A program made the position numbers and the translations under genes. The notes under the pieces were generated by a model that did no database searches, was not told where the DNA came from, and saw only the letters and a program-made list of their open reading frames with translations. From a virus, in IMG/VR virus record IMGVR_UViG_3300010392_000555, positions 1 through 36,392 of that record: a DNA stretch of 36,392 nucleotides; one strand, 5' to 3'. Positions 6,143 to 15,799 of this stretch are shown piece by piece; the stretch's first letter is position 1, and every line of letters starts with the position of its first letter.

Positions 6143-6293
6143 CGTAAAGCTGCGTCTGGAAGTGATTTTCAGCAACAAAAACCACATTTCTGAGGAGGAC
6201 ATCACCCGGATTGCCAGCGAGCTTGCCGACAAGGCCCAGAAAATGGGGGCGGTGCGGAAGGGCACAACGGGGTGGAGTCGGTCAAAGGAATGA
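6126..6293 (+). CDS. Small hypothetical protein (55 aa)
   Basis: ATG 6126 to TGA 6291-6293 gives a 55-aa protein: a beta-strand-like start (MPELPTVKLRLEVIF), a helix (SEEDITRIASELADKAQKMG) and a basic tail. Its stop overlaps the next start at 6290 (ATGA). It has no family I can name. The duplicated start at 5696 suggests this gene once followed directly after the replication-type gene. Confidence 0.6.
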   Translation: MPELPTVKLRLEVIFSNKNHISEEDITRIASELADKAQKMGAVRKGTTGWSRSKE

Positions 6294-8023
6294 TTGCAGT
6301 CTATGACCTGAAACACGCCCCGGTTACATTTGATTTCCTGAGTTTTTTAGCTGTTGCGGACTGCACCCGGCAGTTAATGGGCCATGATGGGATAGACCTT
6401 TACATTGTGGCAGGGGAATATCGCCAATGGTCAGCGCGAGACATGGAGACATCAGACGCAGAAAAGGAATGGCGGATTTACGGAATATTGTTGGAAAGCA
6501 CAAAACTACTACCCAGCATTCAATCCGTCCACATTACCAGAGAGCGGCCTTCTGTTTATGATTTCCCGGCTCAATACCATGACACCGGGGAAGTTCCATA
6601 CCTGCCGAAAGATGTGGTTCCGCTATATGAGCAAGGTGCTGACCCGCTGTGCTTCAAAGCCCCTGCCTTTGCCGAGGAAATCACCCCGCCTTGTGATGTT
6701 ACCTTAACCCTAAGAACAAGCCGGCACTTCCCAGAACGCAATGTGGACCTGGATGAGTGGTATAAATTCCACCAACACCTAAAATCCCAGGGTAAGACGG
6801 TGCTGGTTATCCCAGACCAGGAAGACCCCGGAGAATGGCAAAAATACGACTGGAAAGCCTACCTGCCAGCGGCCTACGATATTCGCTTGAGGTTTGCGCT
6901 GTATGAACAGGCGGAGATGAATTATTGCAGCGCCAACGGTCCATGCGCTGGGTTGTTCTACTCAAACGCCCCTTATTCTCTGTTTGATTCCACCCGTGGG
7001 GTATTTAGCCCAGAAAACTACGTTTTTGCCTATGGTCAATATGGCGGGCAGCATCCATGGGCGTTGCCTAATCAGTGCCTAAAGTGGGCGGATAGCAGCT
7101 TTACAACGCTGACATCTGACAACATCACAGACCATATCCCCCCAACAGCCCCGGCCATCAAGAAAACCCGTATCACTAAAGCGGAGATATTAGACCGCAC
7201 TCGAAACATTATGGATTCGGATATACCTTCATTGAAGTCTCTCAAAAACGTATGCCATGGAGAGACGGCTATAATTGTTGGGGGTGGGCCATCGCTTGCA
7301 GATCACATGGGAACGCTGCGGAAACTCTCAAAAAAAAGAGGGCATAAAATCCTCTGCACGAATAAAACCTACGATTACCTGATTAAACGTAACTTCGACC
7401 CATGGGCTGTGGTATTGTTGGACCCGCTGCAACACGTCGCGGACTATGTTAAACTGGCTACGCCGGAAACGAGGGTTTTTCTTGCAACTCAATGTCACCC
7501 GGACACATGGAAATCCGTAGAGCACACCAAACGCTATCATTGGATAGCCTCAGACAACCGGCATGGTGACAACTTCCCTCTTGATTGGATGCGGGAGAAT
7601 TACCCGGACAGAGAATGGGTCATTAATGGAGGGGGGAATACAGGCGGATTAAGGGCTATCTATTGCGCTTATGAGCTTGGATTCAGAGACTTCCACTTGA
7701 TTGGTTTCGACTCAAGCATGAAAGACGGCAGTTTATACGCCTATGACAAAGAACACCCAAAGGATGCCGCTGAAGGTCCGGCTACCCTGGAAATGAACGG
7801 CCATATCCAAGAGTTCTACACCAACGAGCACATGGCCAAGCAGGTAGAGAACTTCGAGGACATGCTAAAGCAGATATTCCTCTATCTGGACCAGGGGACA
7901 TGGGAGCCGATCAATATGACGGTTTACGGGGATGGTATGTTGCCTAGCCTCGCCGCAGCTTATGGTCTGCATGCTGACCCTGAGATGAACAAAAGATGGG
8001 CGAAAACAGAAAAAGGTGTATAA
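6290..8023 (+). CDS. DUF115 (MptE-like) protein, possible glycosyl- or nucleotidyl-transfer enzyme
   Basis: This 577-aa protein has a C-terminal half that matches the DUF115 / 6-hydroxymethylpterin diphosphokinase MptE-like domain. The motif TAIIVGGGPSLADH lies near residue 330, followed by ILCTNKTYDYLI, WAVVLLDP and a late NGGGNTGGLRA plus FHLIGFDSS block. In bacteria such domains occur in flagellin or surface-sugar transfer proteins. The N-terminal 300 residues are less clear and may be a second sugar-binding or Rossmann-like part. I chose ATG 6290 (ATGA overlap) over GTG 6272. It lies just upstream of the terminase genes, a common place for accessory genes. It may modify host surface or phage glycans; the substrate is unknown. 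Confidence 0.7.
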   Translation: MIAVYDLKHAPVTFDFLSFLAVADCTRQLMGHDGIDLYIVAGEYRQWSARDMETSDAEKEWRIYGILLESTKLLPSIQSVHITRERPSVYDFPAQYHDTGEVPYLPKDVVPLYEQGADPLCFKAPAFAEEITPPCDVTLTLRTSRHFPERNVDLDEWYKFHQHLKSQGKTVLVIPDQEDPGEWQKYDWKAYLPAAYDIRLRFALYEQAEMNYCSANGPCAGLFYSNAPYSLFDSTRGVFSPENYVFAYGQYGGQHPWALPNQCLKWADSSFTTLTSDNITDHIPPTAPAIKKTRITKAEILDRTRNIMDSDIPSLKSLKNVCHGETAIIVGGGPSLADHMGTLRKLSKKRGHKILCTNKTYDYLIKRNFDPWAVVLLDPLQHVADYVKLATPETRVFLATQCHPDTWKSVEHTKRYHWIASDNRHGDNFPLDWMRENYPDREWVINGGGNTGGLRAIYCAYELGFRDFHLIGFDSSMKDGSLYAYDKEHPKDAAEGPATLEMNGHIQEFYTNEHMAKQVENFEDMLKQIFLYLDQGTWEPINMTVYGDGMLPSLAAAYGLHADPEMNKRWAKTEKGV

Positions 8024-8025
8024 TT

Positions 8026-8211
8026 ATGAAAATCACTCCAAAAATGGCAGAGGCCGTAAATACAGTGGTTGCCTATAACGCCAAGACTAAAGATTGCTCA
8101 GGCCAACAGCTTGCGGAGACAGTTTACATGGCCATGGAAAATCAAAGGCTTAATGACATTCAAAGAGAACGGCAGGTAGCGCCACCGCCAGGGATGGAGA
8201 ACTATCCCTAA
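8026..8211 (+). CDS. Small hypothetical protein (61 aa)
   Basis: This short helical, charged protein has no recognised domain and ends in a proline-rich tail (RQVAPPPGMENYP). ATG 8026 has AAAAGGTG at 8011-8018 as ribosome site; an in-frame ATG at 7996 lies inside the preceding gene and is less likely. It ends immediately before the terminase small subunit start, so it belongs to the packaging operon. Function is unknown. Confidence 0.6.
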   Translation: MKITPKMAEAVNTVVAYNAKTKDCSGQQLAETVYMAMENQRLNDIQRERQVAPPPGMENYP

Positions 8212-8637
8212 ATGGCTCGCAGAGGTCGCCCCACTAAATACACCCCAGAGATTGCTAACCGCATATGCAAATTACTTGCAGAAGGGTTAAGTCTAAGAGC
8301 AATTTGTGATGATGACAAATACACTTGTGATATGCCATCAAGGGAAACTGTCAGAGCGTGGTTAAAGGATAACGATGATTTTCTTGGCCAATACACGCGG
8401 GCGAGGGAAGAACAGGCGGATTTCTATGCTGATGAGATGATAGAGATTGCCGACACGACGGACGACCCAAATAAGGCCCGCTTGCAGATTGACGCTAGGA
8501 AATGGAAAGCAGCCAGAATGGCTCCCCGTAAATGGGGTGATAAGACACAGACAGAACTATCAGGCCCGAACGGCGGAAAGATTGAGGGAAACTGGACGGT
8601 TGAGTTCCTGAATGCCACACCTCCAAGTAAACCGTAA
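8212..8637 (+). CDS. terS: Terminase small subunit
   Basis: This 141-aa protein starts MARRGRPTKYTPEIANRICK, the typical opening of Sf6-like and related small terminase subunits: a basic N-terminal arm and an HTH (GLSLRAICDD, then RETVRAWLK). A helical oligomerisation region follows (EEQADFYADEMIEIADTTDD), then the end KARLQIDARKWKAARMAPRKWGD, seen in the same family. It recognises the packaging site and stimulates the large subunit. The start immediately follows the previous stop, and its end overlaps terL by 26 bases. Size and position agree with the family. Confidence 0.9.
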   Translation: MARRGRPTKYTPEIANRICKLLAEGLSLRAICDDDKYTCDMPSRETVRAWLKDNDDFLGQYTRAREEQADFYADEMIEIADTTDDPNKARLQIDARKWKAARMAPRKWGDKTQTELSGPNGGKIEGNWTVEFLNATPPSKP

Positions 8638-10072
8638 GCTAGAGCCTTTTCTAACCAAGCCTAAACCGATCAAGGTTGCTGTTGGTGGCCGTGGGTCAGG
8701 CAAATCCATAGGCTTTGGTGACATCTTCACAATGAAAATGGCGACAGAAGCGGCAGACATCTACTGCCTGCGTGAGTTCCAGGAGACTGTTCTTGATTCA
8801 GTACACAGGGTCTTCGATGACAGTATAAACCAACGCCTCAAACTAGAGGGTTGGGATGTTATGGAAAACAAGGTGGTTGCTCCGACAGGGGCGAGAACAG
8901 TCTATAGAGGCGCGGCCCGCAATCCTGATAACATACAATCCGCCCAGGGCTATAAATATTCATGGTTTGAGGAAGCACACAGAGCGTCAAAGAATAGCCT
9001 GGACAAGCTATTGCCTACCATTATCCGGAATCCAGGCGCAGAATGCTGGTTTAGTGCCAACCCACAAAGCAGCGGTGACCCCTTCAGCCAGCGCTTCATT
9101 ACGCCATACCTGAAAGAACTAGACCAGGATGGATATTATGAGGATGAGCTTCACCTGATTATCAAGGTTAATTGGCGGGATAATCCTTGGTGGAATGAGG
9201 AACAGGAACGTTTGCGCCTCTGGGACTATGAAAACCGCCCAAGACAGGAATATGACTGGATTTGGGAAGGGTCTTTCAATGACAGCGTAGAAGGCTCAAT
9301 CATCAAGCCGGAATGGTTCGACGCTGCGATTGACGCCCATTTACTGGACGAACGGACCACCAAGCTATTTGAGCCACATGGCCCGGTTATTGTAGCACAT
9401 GACCCCTTTGATGATGGCGAGGACGCAGGCGGGCTTGCTGTCAGGCATGGTTCAATCATCAAGCGTGTCTCTGAAATGGACCACGGTGTTATTGATGAGG
9501 TCTGCGATTGGGCTACGGGGGAAACCCGAAAGGCGGACGCTGATTGGTTTGTCTGGGATGGTGATGGCATGGGGACGGGCCTAAAACGTCAGGTTTCCCT
9601 GGCCTTTGAGGGTACAAGAACCCGATACCATATGTTCAGAGGCAGCTTATCCGGCAATGGCCAGGACAACGCCAAAAAGGTTTATATGCCTACGGTTGGG
9701 GATAACCACGCCAAGCAAAAGACTTATGCTGACACGTTTAAGAACAACCGCGCTCAGTATTACATCGCCTTGGCTGACCGCTTCAAAGCAACCCATGACT
9801 TCGTTGTAAAGGGTACTTATCACGACCCATCCGATATGATATCTTTGGAATCTGCGGGAATTGATGACATGATTTCTTTACGGTCGGAAATCTGCCGCAT
9901 CCCGCGCAAGCCTGACGGTAATGGGCTTGAACAGATCATGTCTAAGATTGACATGAAGAAGGCTGGCATCCCGTCGCCCAACATGAGCGATGCGGTTATG
10001 ATGACAATGTTCACCCCGCCATCGGGGCCACAAGACTTCCAACCCATTGAATTTGATGGATGGGGAACATAA
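8612..10072 (+). CDS. terL: Terminase large subunit
   Basis: This 486-aa packaging motor and headful nuclease is similar in size to Sf6-type TerL. The Walker A motif GGRGSGKS is at residues 25-32. A Walker B-like YSWFEEAH segment lies near 118 with the catalytic Glu pair, followed by WFSANP (coupling motif) near 148. The C-terminal nuclease has acidic residues in AHDPFDDGED, WDGDGMG and SPNMSDAVMM. The ATG at 8612 lies inside terS (26-base overlap), and the stop overlaps the portal start as TAATG. Confidence 0.95.
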   Translation: MPHLQVNRKLEPFLTKPKPIKVAVGGRGSGKSIGFGDIFTMKMATEAADIYCLREFQETVLDSVHRVFDDSINQRLKLEGWDVMENKVVAPTGARTVYRGAARNPDNIQSAQGYKYSWFEEAHRASKNSLDKLLPTIIRNPGAECWFSANPQSSGDPFSQRFITPYLKELDQDGYYEDELHLIIKVNWRDNPWWNEEQERLRLWDYENRPRQEYDWIWEGSFNDSVEGSIIKPEWFDAAIDAHLLDERTTKLFEPHGPVIVAHDPFDDGEDAGGLAVRHGSIIKRVSEMDHGVIDEVCDWATGETRKADADWFVWDGDGMGTGLKRQVSLAFEGTRTRYHMFRGSLSGNGQDNAKKVYMPTVGDNHAKQKTYADTFKNNRAQYYIALADRFKATHDFVVKGTYHDPSDMISLESAGIDDMISLRSEICRIPRKPDGNGLEQIMSKIDMKKAGIPSPNMSDAVMMTMFTPPSGPQDFQPIEFDGWGT

Positions 10073-12297
10073 TGCCCAACTACACAGACCATGACGCAGT
10101 TTTGAAACTTTTGACGGACTGCCAAGACGCAGACCAGGACAACCGCACCCGCGCCCTTGAGGCGCAGTGGTTCGTAGAAAAGATAGACGGGCAGTGGGAG
10201 CCGGAATGGTGGGATGCTAACAACGGAAAGCCGCGTTACACCTTTGACATGACCGGCCCGATTGTTGACCAGGTTGCCGGTGAGATTGAACAGGCTGACT
10301 TTGATATCAAGATCAAACCTGCCGGTGGAGACAGCACCAAAGAAACCGCCAGGGTTCTGGATGGCATCGTTCGCAACATTGAAACCATATCCAACGCATC
10401 GGCAGTTTATACCCACGCAGCCCGCAACATGGTTTGCTCAGGCCTTGACGGTTGGCGGGTGGTTCAGGAGTTTGTAGACGGGGATTCCTTTGACCAAGAC
10501 CTGATTATCAAGCCTATCTATAACTTCACCGAACGGGTCTGGTTTGATATTGGGTCACAGACCCGGGACCGCTCTGATTCCCGGTATTGCTTTGTTCTTC
10601 AGGCTATTCCCAAGGAAGACTATGAGGAGCGCTTTCCTGACGGTTCAGGGCAAGGTGTGTCCAGTGACCGCACCAAGTCAGCCTATTACAACAAGGCAGA
10701 CACCATTACCATCGGGCAAATCTATTACGTAAAGATGGAGGAACGCGAACTTGCCTTGATGAGCAATGGCGAGGTCATAGAGCTGAACGATGATAGCAAA
10801 AGCGTATTGGATGAGCTTGCCGCGCAGGGCATCACCGTTGAGAAGACCCGTAAGCGTAAGAAGCCATGCGTATACAGCCGTCTGTTTGATGGTGAAGACT
10901 TTCTGACCAAGCCACAAAAAACCGTGTTTTCGTATATCCCGGTCATTCCTACCTACGGCAATTTTAAGGTTATCGAGGAAAAGACTGTTTATCGTGGTGT
11001 GGTTCAGAAGCTAATCGACCCGCAACGAGTGATGAATTACTCCATGAGCAGGGAGATCGAGGAAGGCGCACTGGCACCCCGCGCTAAGTACTGGATGACG
11101 CCTAAGCAGGCATTAGGCCATGAGAACAAACTGAAAAGCATGAACACCAATTCTGACCCGGTGCAGTTTTACAATGCCGACCCGGAAGCGCCCGGAGCGC
11201 CGCAACAGAATGGTGGAGCACAGGTCAACCCCGGCCTTCGCACAATCTCTGAATCCATGCGGCAGTTGATGGGTCAAACGGCTGGAATGTTTGCCGCGAA
11301 TATGGGCGATAATCCGGGCCTTCAATCCGGCATTGCCATTGAGCGCTTACAGAATAAGGGTGATACGGGAACCATCAAATATTTCAAGGCCCAAGAGATT
11401 GCGATTTGTCATACCGCCCGGATTATCATTGACGCTATCCCCAAGGTTTATGACACGGCTCGCAAGATACGGATTCTCAAAGAGGACGGGTCGTTTGATA
11501 TCGCTGCCGTCAATCAGGTTGTGATTGACCAGCAGACCGGCAGGCAGGTTGTGGTCAATGACCTGTCTAAAGGGAAATATGATGTAACTTGTTCTGCCGG
11601 TCCCGCCTTCCAAAACCGTATGCAGGAGACTGTTTCGACCATTATGGAAATGGCGCAATATGACCCGTCTACTTTGCAAACCAGCGGGGACATCCTTTTC
11701 CAGAACATGAACGCCCCCGGAATGGATTTGATTGCCGAGCGTAAACGCCAGCAGCTATTCAGTGCCGGAATGATACCACCGGCCCAATTAACGGATGAGG
11801 AAAGGGCCATCCAGCAGCAAGCAGCAAGTCAGCCCAAGCAAGACGGCCCTGCCGAGGTTATAGCCCAGGCTGAGATGGGTAAGGCCCAGGCTGAAATGAC
11901 CATCGCTCAGAACAAGGTCAAGGAGTCCGAATCATCCCTGAACGTGAAGGCCCTTGAACTTCAAATGGCACAGCGCAAGCTGGAGCAAGCTGACGAAAAG
12001 CAAGACGATACAGTTGCTATCGAGCAAATGAAAATGCAGCACGAAACAGCGCTAACCCGCATGAAGTTGGTTGCAGATGCGCAAACAAAAATCACGTTGG
12101 AGGCTATGAAAAAAGCCAATGAGCCAACGGAAGCACCTGAACCCCAGATTGATATAGACGCTGTGGTTGGTCAGATAGCCATGGCTATTGACGGGGTTGC
12201 ACAGGCAGCAATGGCAGACCGTGCGGCAATCGTAGACCCAGAGACAGGCCGGATTATCGGAAGTCAAGTCGTTCCCCCTGACGGTATGATGAACTAA
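10072..12297 (+). CDS. Portal protein, P22-like
   Basis: This 741-aa portal is close to the length of P22 gp1 and clearly longer than lambda- or HK97-type portals. Typical features are the N-terminal DGQWEPEWW and RYTFDMTGPIVDQVAGEI segments, a middle crown/stem region (VQKLIDPQRVMNYSMSREIE, then GQTAGMFAANMGDNPGLQSG), and a long C-terminal helical barrel. The region from about 590 to 690 is a Gln/Glu/Lys/Ala-rich coiled coil, as in the P22 portal barrel. It forms the dodecameric ring for DNA packaging and exit. The start is ATG 10072 (TAATG with terL); an in-frame ATG at 10060 is less likely. Confidence 0.93.
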   Translation: MPNYTDHDAVLKLLTDCQDADQDNRTRALEAQWFVEKIDGQWEPEWWDANNGKPRYTFDMTGPIVDQVAGEIEQADFDIKIKPAGGDSTKETARVLDGIVRNIETISNASAVYTHAARNMVCSGLDGWRVVQEFVDGDSFDQDLIIKPIYNFTERVWFDIGSQTRDRSDSRYCFVLQAIPKEDYEERFPDGSGQGVSSDRTKSAYYNKADTITIGQIYYVKMEERELALMSNGEVIELNDDSKSVLDELAAQGITVEKTRKRKKPCVYSRLFDGEDFLTKPQKTVFSYIPVIPTYGNFKVIEEKTVYRGVVQKLIDPQRVMNYSMSREIEEGALAPRAKYWMTPKQALGHENKLKSMNTNSDPVQFYNADPEAPGAPQQNGGAQVNPGLRTISESMRQLMGQTAGMFAANMGDNPGLQSGIAIERLQNKGDTGTIKYFKAQEIAICHTARIIIDAIPKVYDTARKIRILKEDGSFDIAAVNQVVIDQQTGRQVVVNDLSKGKYDVTCSAGPAFQNRMQETVSTIMEMAQYDPSTLQTSGDILFQNMNAPGMDLIAERKRQQLFSAGMIPPAQLTDEERAIQQQAASQPKQDGPAEVIAQAEMGKAQAEMTIAQNKVKESESSLNVKALELQMAQRKLEQADEKQDDTVAIEQMKMQHETALTRMKLVADAQTKITLEAMKKANEPTEAPEPQIDIDAVVGQIAMAIDGVAQAAMADRAAIVDPETGRIIGSQVVPPDGMMN

Positions 12298-12500
12298 TGA
12301 CCACATGGACCGCCTCTAATTCATTCAGATATGATGACCTGACAGCCGAACAGAAGGCGGAAGGTGGTTATCGCCGGTTAGGCTTTGGTGACCATCTTTG
12401 GAACTACAACACAGGCGACCCAGAGACAGCGACTCAACGCTCATGCGTGTTTAAGCGTGTGGATGGCGTGAAGGTTTGGCAGTACAAGGACGCTGAATAA
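12297..12500 (+). CDS. Small hypothetical protein (67 aa)
   Basis: This short protein is rich in aromatic residues (RRLGFGDHLWNYNTGD). It begins with a TAATG overlap with the portal gene and ends with a TAATG overlap with the giant gene at 12500. It has no domain I recognise. Its placement between portal and the 1,099-aa protein suggests a virion or assembly role, which is inference. Confidence 0.6.
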   Translation: MTTWTASNSFRYDDLTAEQKAEGGYRRLGFGDHLWNYNTGDPETATQRSCVFKRVDGVKVWQYKDAE

Positions 12501-15500
12501 TGGCGTGGTTGCGTGGCCTAAGACCTATTGATAACTCAGGCACAAGCGTTGCTGTTGCTGTGCCGGACGAAACACAGACAGGCGACCTAGTGATTGCCGT
12601 GGTTATGGGCACGAACAACGGCAGTGGGTCTTGCAGGCCATGGTCGCATGACGGCTCCTGGGCCGTGGATGGTGGGGATTTCGGGTCTACATTAAGCGGA
12701 CGGTTTGACGGCCATTATTACTTTGATGACGCGCCCGCTACACCCTCAGACTTGAATATGACCATTACAGCCACGAATGAACGTGATGGGATTGGGGGGT
12801 TTGTTGCTGCGATTGCGGACGCTAACGTAACGGCCTCTGCGATGGACGGGGCAATCCGGTATTTCTACGACACAGGCGATAGCATAGACACGTCTCCTGG
12901 TTCTGATACCACCGTCAATAATATTTTTGTGCTTGGGTGCCTCTATACGAAATCGACCACCCAGACGCCTATATTAAACGACCCTTTTTACACTCCGCTT
13001 TATAGCAAGTTCCGGGGAAGTGGAGGCGCAAACCTGCCTATCTATGGCTACATTCCGGCCGCAGGGGCGCTCCCTAGTATCAACGCAAATGCTGGGGTTC
13101 CAGATGGCACTAATATAAATATCGGTGGGTGGATGCTCTGCATTAAAGAGGCAGACACAGGGAACCCCGTTCCCCCACCGATCTACACTGACCCTGGGAC
13201 CGGTGAGACACATTCAGAGATTTTACTACAGCCAGTCTATTCGGCGTGGAAAGACTTTAATGAAAACCACCCGAGCGCATCACCAACTCGGCCTTGGCTG
13301 GATAAGGATAACCAGGCTTATGGTGTCACCACACCGGATACAACTCTCTCGTTCACAGGGAGTAGCACCGGCTCAGGTGGGGATGTAGACACGGCAAACA
13401 GCCGGATTACGTGGACCAGTCACCCTATTGTTTCTGGTGAACCAGCGGCTTACGAATACGATCAGAACGGGGCCGGTACAGCCGTGATGACGGACGGGCG
13501 GAGGGTCACGCTCAAGTATTACGATGCCAACACGGTTGAAGTTTATGGGGCTGGGGAAAACAACCTATTTACGACACTGGAAACCCTCACGGCGGACGGT
13601 GCGGCAGGGACTCACAAGCTGCACAGTCTAAACTTTGCTGGAATAGCACAGGATTATCGGGAAACGTACTACAACACCACTGTGATGGCCAAGCGAGCGC
13701 TCCCGTATATCCAGCACTCAGACGGAGTAGAAAGGCACGCAGCGAATGTGATTGTCGGGCGTGTGCATGACCTAGGTTCTGCACGGGATATGCGGACCGA
13801 GTTTCTTATTACGCGCTATATCGTGACGCAGAGGAACGACGTATATAAGAACACGGCAGACCATGGGATGGTCTTGGGGTTAAGCGACAAGGACGGCAAC
13901 TGCCGCTGGTATGATATTGGTGGTCAGGATTACTTTCTTGGCATGGGTGAGCAGGACGTTTACTGCATTATTGACCCGTCTGATGGGGATGGCAGAGCGG
14001 TAGGAGAAGACGCGGGGTTTGATGAACAATATGTCCGTGGCATTCTTTTTGGTTCTGTGTACAACTCTAAAGCGGACGACGGCTCAAACAATATTAATTA
14101 TCTGACCTATTGGGATAACTGGCTGATACCCGGCACCTATCCGATATTAGGAGGAACGTCTGGGAACCCATTAGATGGGGATGCATTAGGTAATTATTTA
14201 CTAGACGGCGAAGGCATGAACCTAAACGCCGGAGACGGGCAGCAGATCACGACCCCGTTTGACATTGTTTTTGGGAACAACTCAGACGATATTTACGTTG
14301 ATGTTGAGAACCACTCTCTGCACCAGAAGACGGTTTATGATACGACGGGGACTAAGGTTTTTGACCATAGACCCGCAGACAGTATTGGTATTAATTATAA
14401 GGCCTCTGCTGGGAGCACGGTTAAACATCGCAACTCGATTGTAAGCAGCGACCGGTCTACGACGTGGCAGGTTGACTCTAGTGCTTCATCTAGTGCGACT
14501 TATGACTTCTCGGGCCTGACGGTGATCAACCGGACGGTCACGCTCAGAGCCTTTGTAGACTACAATTTATTGACTTTTGTCGGCTGTTCTCAGATTGATC
14601 TGGATGGGCAGACAGTCACTAATACAACATTTAAGAACCCACGGTCTGGAACAACACTGACAAAGATAGACACCCTTGGTGTCACTCTTACGGGGAACAA
14701 CACTTACTCGACAGACACGGCTGCGGACAATCTGTTGGAGATTGCCAACGGTACATCCACGGGGACGGTCACGATTGAGAACCACGACTTCACCGGGGCT
14801 ACCAAATGCATTTTGGTCAGCGGGACCAGCGGCACGGTCACGATCAATGTTGGGGCCGGTGTAACGGGTCTAGTTGATAGCTCTGACGTATCCGCGCCCA
14901 ATGGTGCTTCGGTGGTTGTTTCTAATGCTGACAGTTGGGACTTAAAGCTGACGGACGGGACCAACTTCCCCAACGGCACGCGATACCGCATTGTTGATAG
15001 CGTTGATGGACAAATCTACAACACGACCATAAGTGGAGGAACGGGCTTTAACTTCGCTGACACCACGTTGACTGCCGGTAGGACGCTCACTCTGACAACG
15101 GCCTATGTGAATGGTACGGACGTGAGGTTAGGCGGTCCCTGGGTGGCTACAGTGCCGACAGGGGGCGGTGATATAGATTGGACGGGGAACGTACCCGACA
15201 CAATCAGCGAGGCGGTCACATGGGGCATATCAAGCGCCCATGCGGACTTTAGCATTGATTACACGTCTGACCCGTTCTTTGAGGTTGATAGCCTTTCTAC
15301 GCAGATCAGTCGTAAAGAGTTTTTCTATTTCATGCTGAGTGTCCAGGCAACAAGCGACGGCATTGCAAACCTGCATAAGTGTTTGATTGTCGAGGACGCA
15401 ACAAGCGTGGTCTTTGATACGGACACGTTCTCTAATTTCATCATGGAGAATGTGAACTACACGACGGCCAACCGGAACATTGAGTGGACCGACACGGGCT

Positions 15501-15799
15501 TCCATTTCAACATGAAGGACGATTCTAACCCGCTTGGTAACGGTCAAACCATGTTTAACGCCTCGCCTAAGCAAATCGCCACAAGTTCTGGCTCTGGTTT
15601 GACGAGTGAGCAAAATACGACACTGAACAACATTGCCAGCAACGTAACCACGGTTGATACGGTGGTTGATGCGGTTAAGGCCAAGACGGACGATTTGACA
15701 TTTACAGTGTCCGGTAAAGTGGATGCCAACATAACGCACGTTAATGAGATTGAGATAACAGGCGACGGTCAAGACTCAACGCCGTTTAACCCGGTCTAA
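12500..15799 (+). CDS. Large beta-rich virion protein, probable fibre or decoration protein
   Basis: This 1,099-aa protein is rich in Gly, Thr, Ser, Asp and Asn. An N-terminal beta-sandwich-like domain (about 1-215) resembles a module found in phage and prophage structural proteins. A middle part (about 225-610) looks like a concanavalin/jelly-roll-type region, and residues 640-860 carry beta-helix-like short repeats (TGTVTIENHDF, SGTVTINVGAG). The C terminus has a helical segment, SEQNTTLNNIASNVTTVDTV, then VKAKTDDLTFTVSGKVDANI. This last pattern is familiar from the ends of phage fibre-like and upper-collar-type proteins. No catalytic motif is seen. It lies between portal and scaffold genes, an unusual place for a tail fibre; head decoration fibres are an alternative. 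Confidence 0.6.
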   Translation: MAWLRGLRPIDNSGTSVAVAVPDETQTGDLVIAVVMGTNNGSGSCRPWSHDGSWAVDGGDFGSTLSGRFDGHYYFDDAPATPSDLNMTITATNERDGIGGFVAAIADANVTASAMDGAIRYFYDTGDSIDTSPGSDTTVNNIFVLGCLYTKSTTQTPILNDPFYTPLYSKFRGSGGANLPIYGYIPAAGALPSINANAGVPDGTNINIGGWMLCIKEADTGNPVPPPIYTDPGTGETHSEILLQPVYSAWKDFNENHPSASPTRPWLDKDNQAYGVTTPDTTLSFTGSSTGSGGDVDTANSRITWTSHPIVSGEPAAYEYDQNGAGTAVMTDGRRVTLKYYDANTVEVYGAGENNLFTTLETLTADGAAGTHKLHSLNFAGIAQDYRETYYNTTVMAKRALPYIQHSDGVERHAANVIVGRVHDLGSARDMRTEFLITRYIVTQRNDVYKNTADHGMVLGLSDKDGNCRWYDIGGQDYFLGMGEQDVYCIIDPSDGDGRAVGEDAGFDEQYVRGILFGSVYNSKADDGSNNINYLTYWDNWLIPGTYPILGGTSGNPLDGDALGNYLLDGEGMNLNAGDGQQITTPFDIVFGNNSDDIYVDVENHSLHQKTVYDTTGTKVFDHRPADSIGINYKASAGSTVKHRNSIVSSDRSTTWQVDSSASSSATYDFSGLTVINRTVTLRAFVDYNLLTFVGCSQIDLDGQTVTNTTFKNPRSGTTLTKIDTLGVTLTGNNTYSTDTAADNLLEIANGTSTGTVTIENHDFTGATKCILVSGTSGTVTINVGAGVTGLVDSSDVSAPNGASVVVSNADSWDLKLTDGTNFPNGTRYRIVDSVDGQIYNTTISGGTGFNFADTTLTAGRTLTLTTAYVNGTDVRLGGPWVATVPTGGGDIDWTGNVPDTISEAVTWGISSAHADFSIDYTSDPFFEVDSLSTQISRKEFFYFMLSVQATSDGIANLHKCLIVEDATSVVFDTDTFSNFIMENVNYTTANRNIEWTDTGFHFNMKDDSNPLGNGQTMFNASPKQIATSSGSGLTSEQNTTLNNIASNVTTVDTVVDAVKAKTDDLTFTVSGKVDANITHVNEIEITGDGQDSTPFNPV

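Noticed and set aside
9820-10416. 198-residue open frame on the minus strand
   Set aside because: Lies antisense to the well-supported terL and portal genes.
15230-15772. 180-residue open frame on the minus strand
   Set aside because: Antisense to the 1,099-aa structural gene and without a protein-like pattern; explained by codon bias of the real gene.
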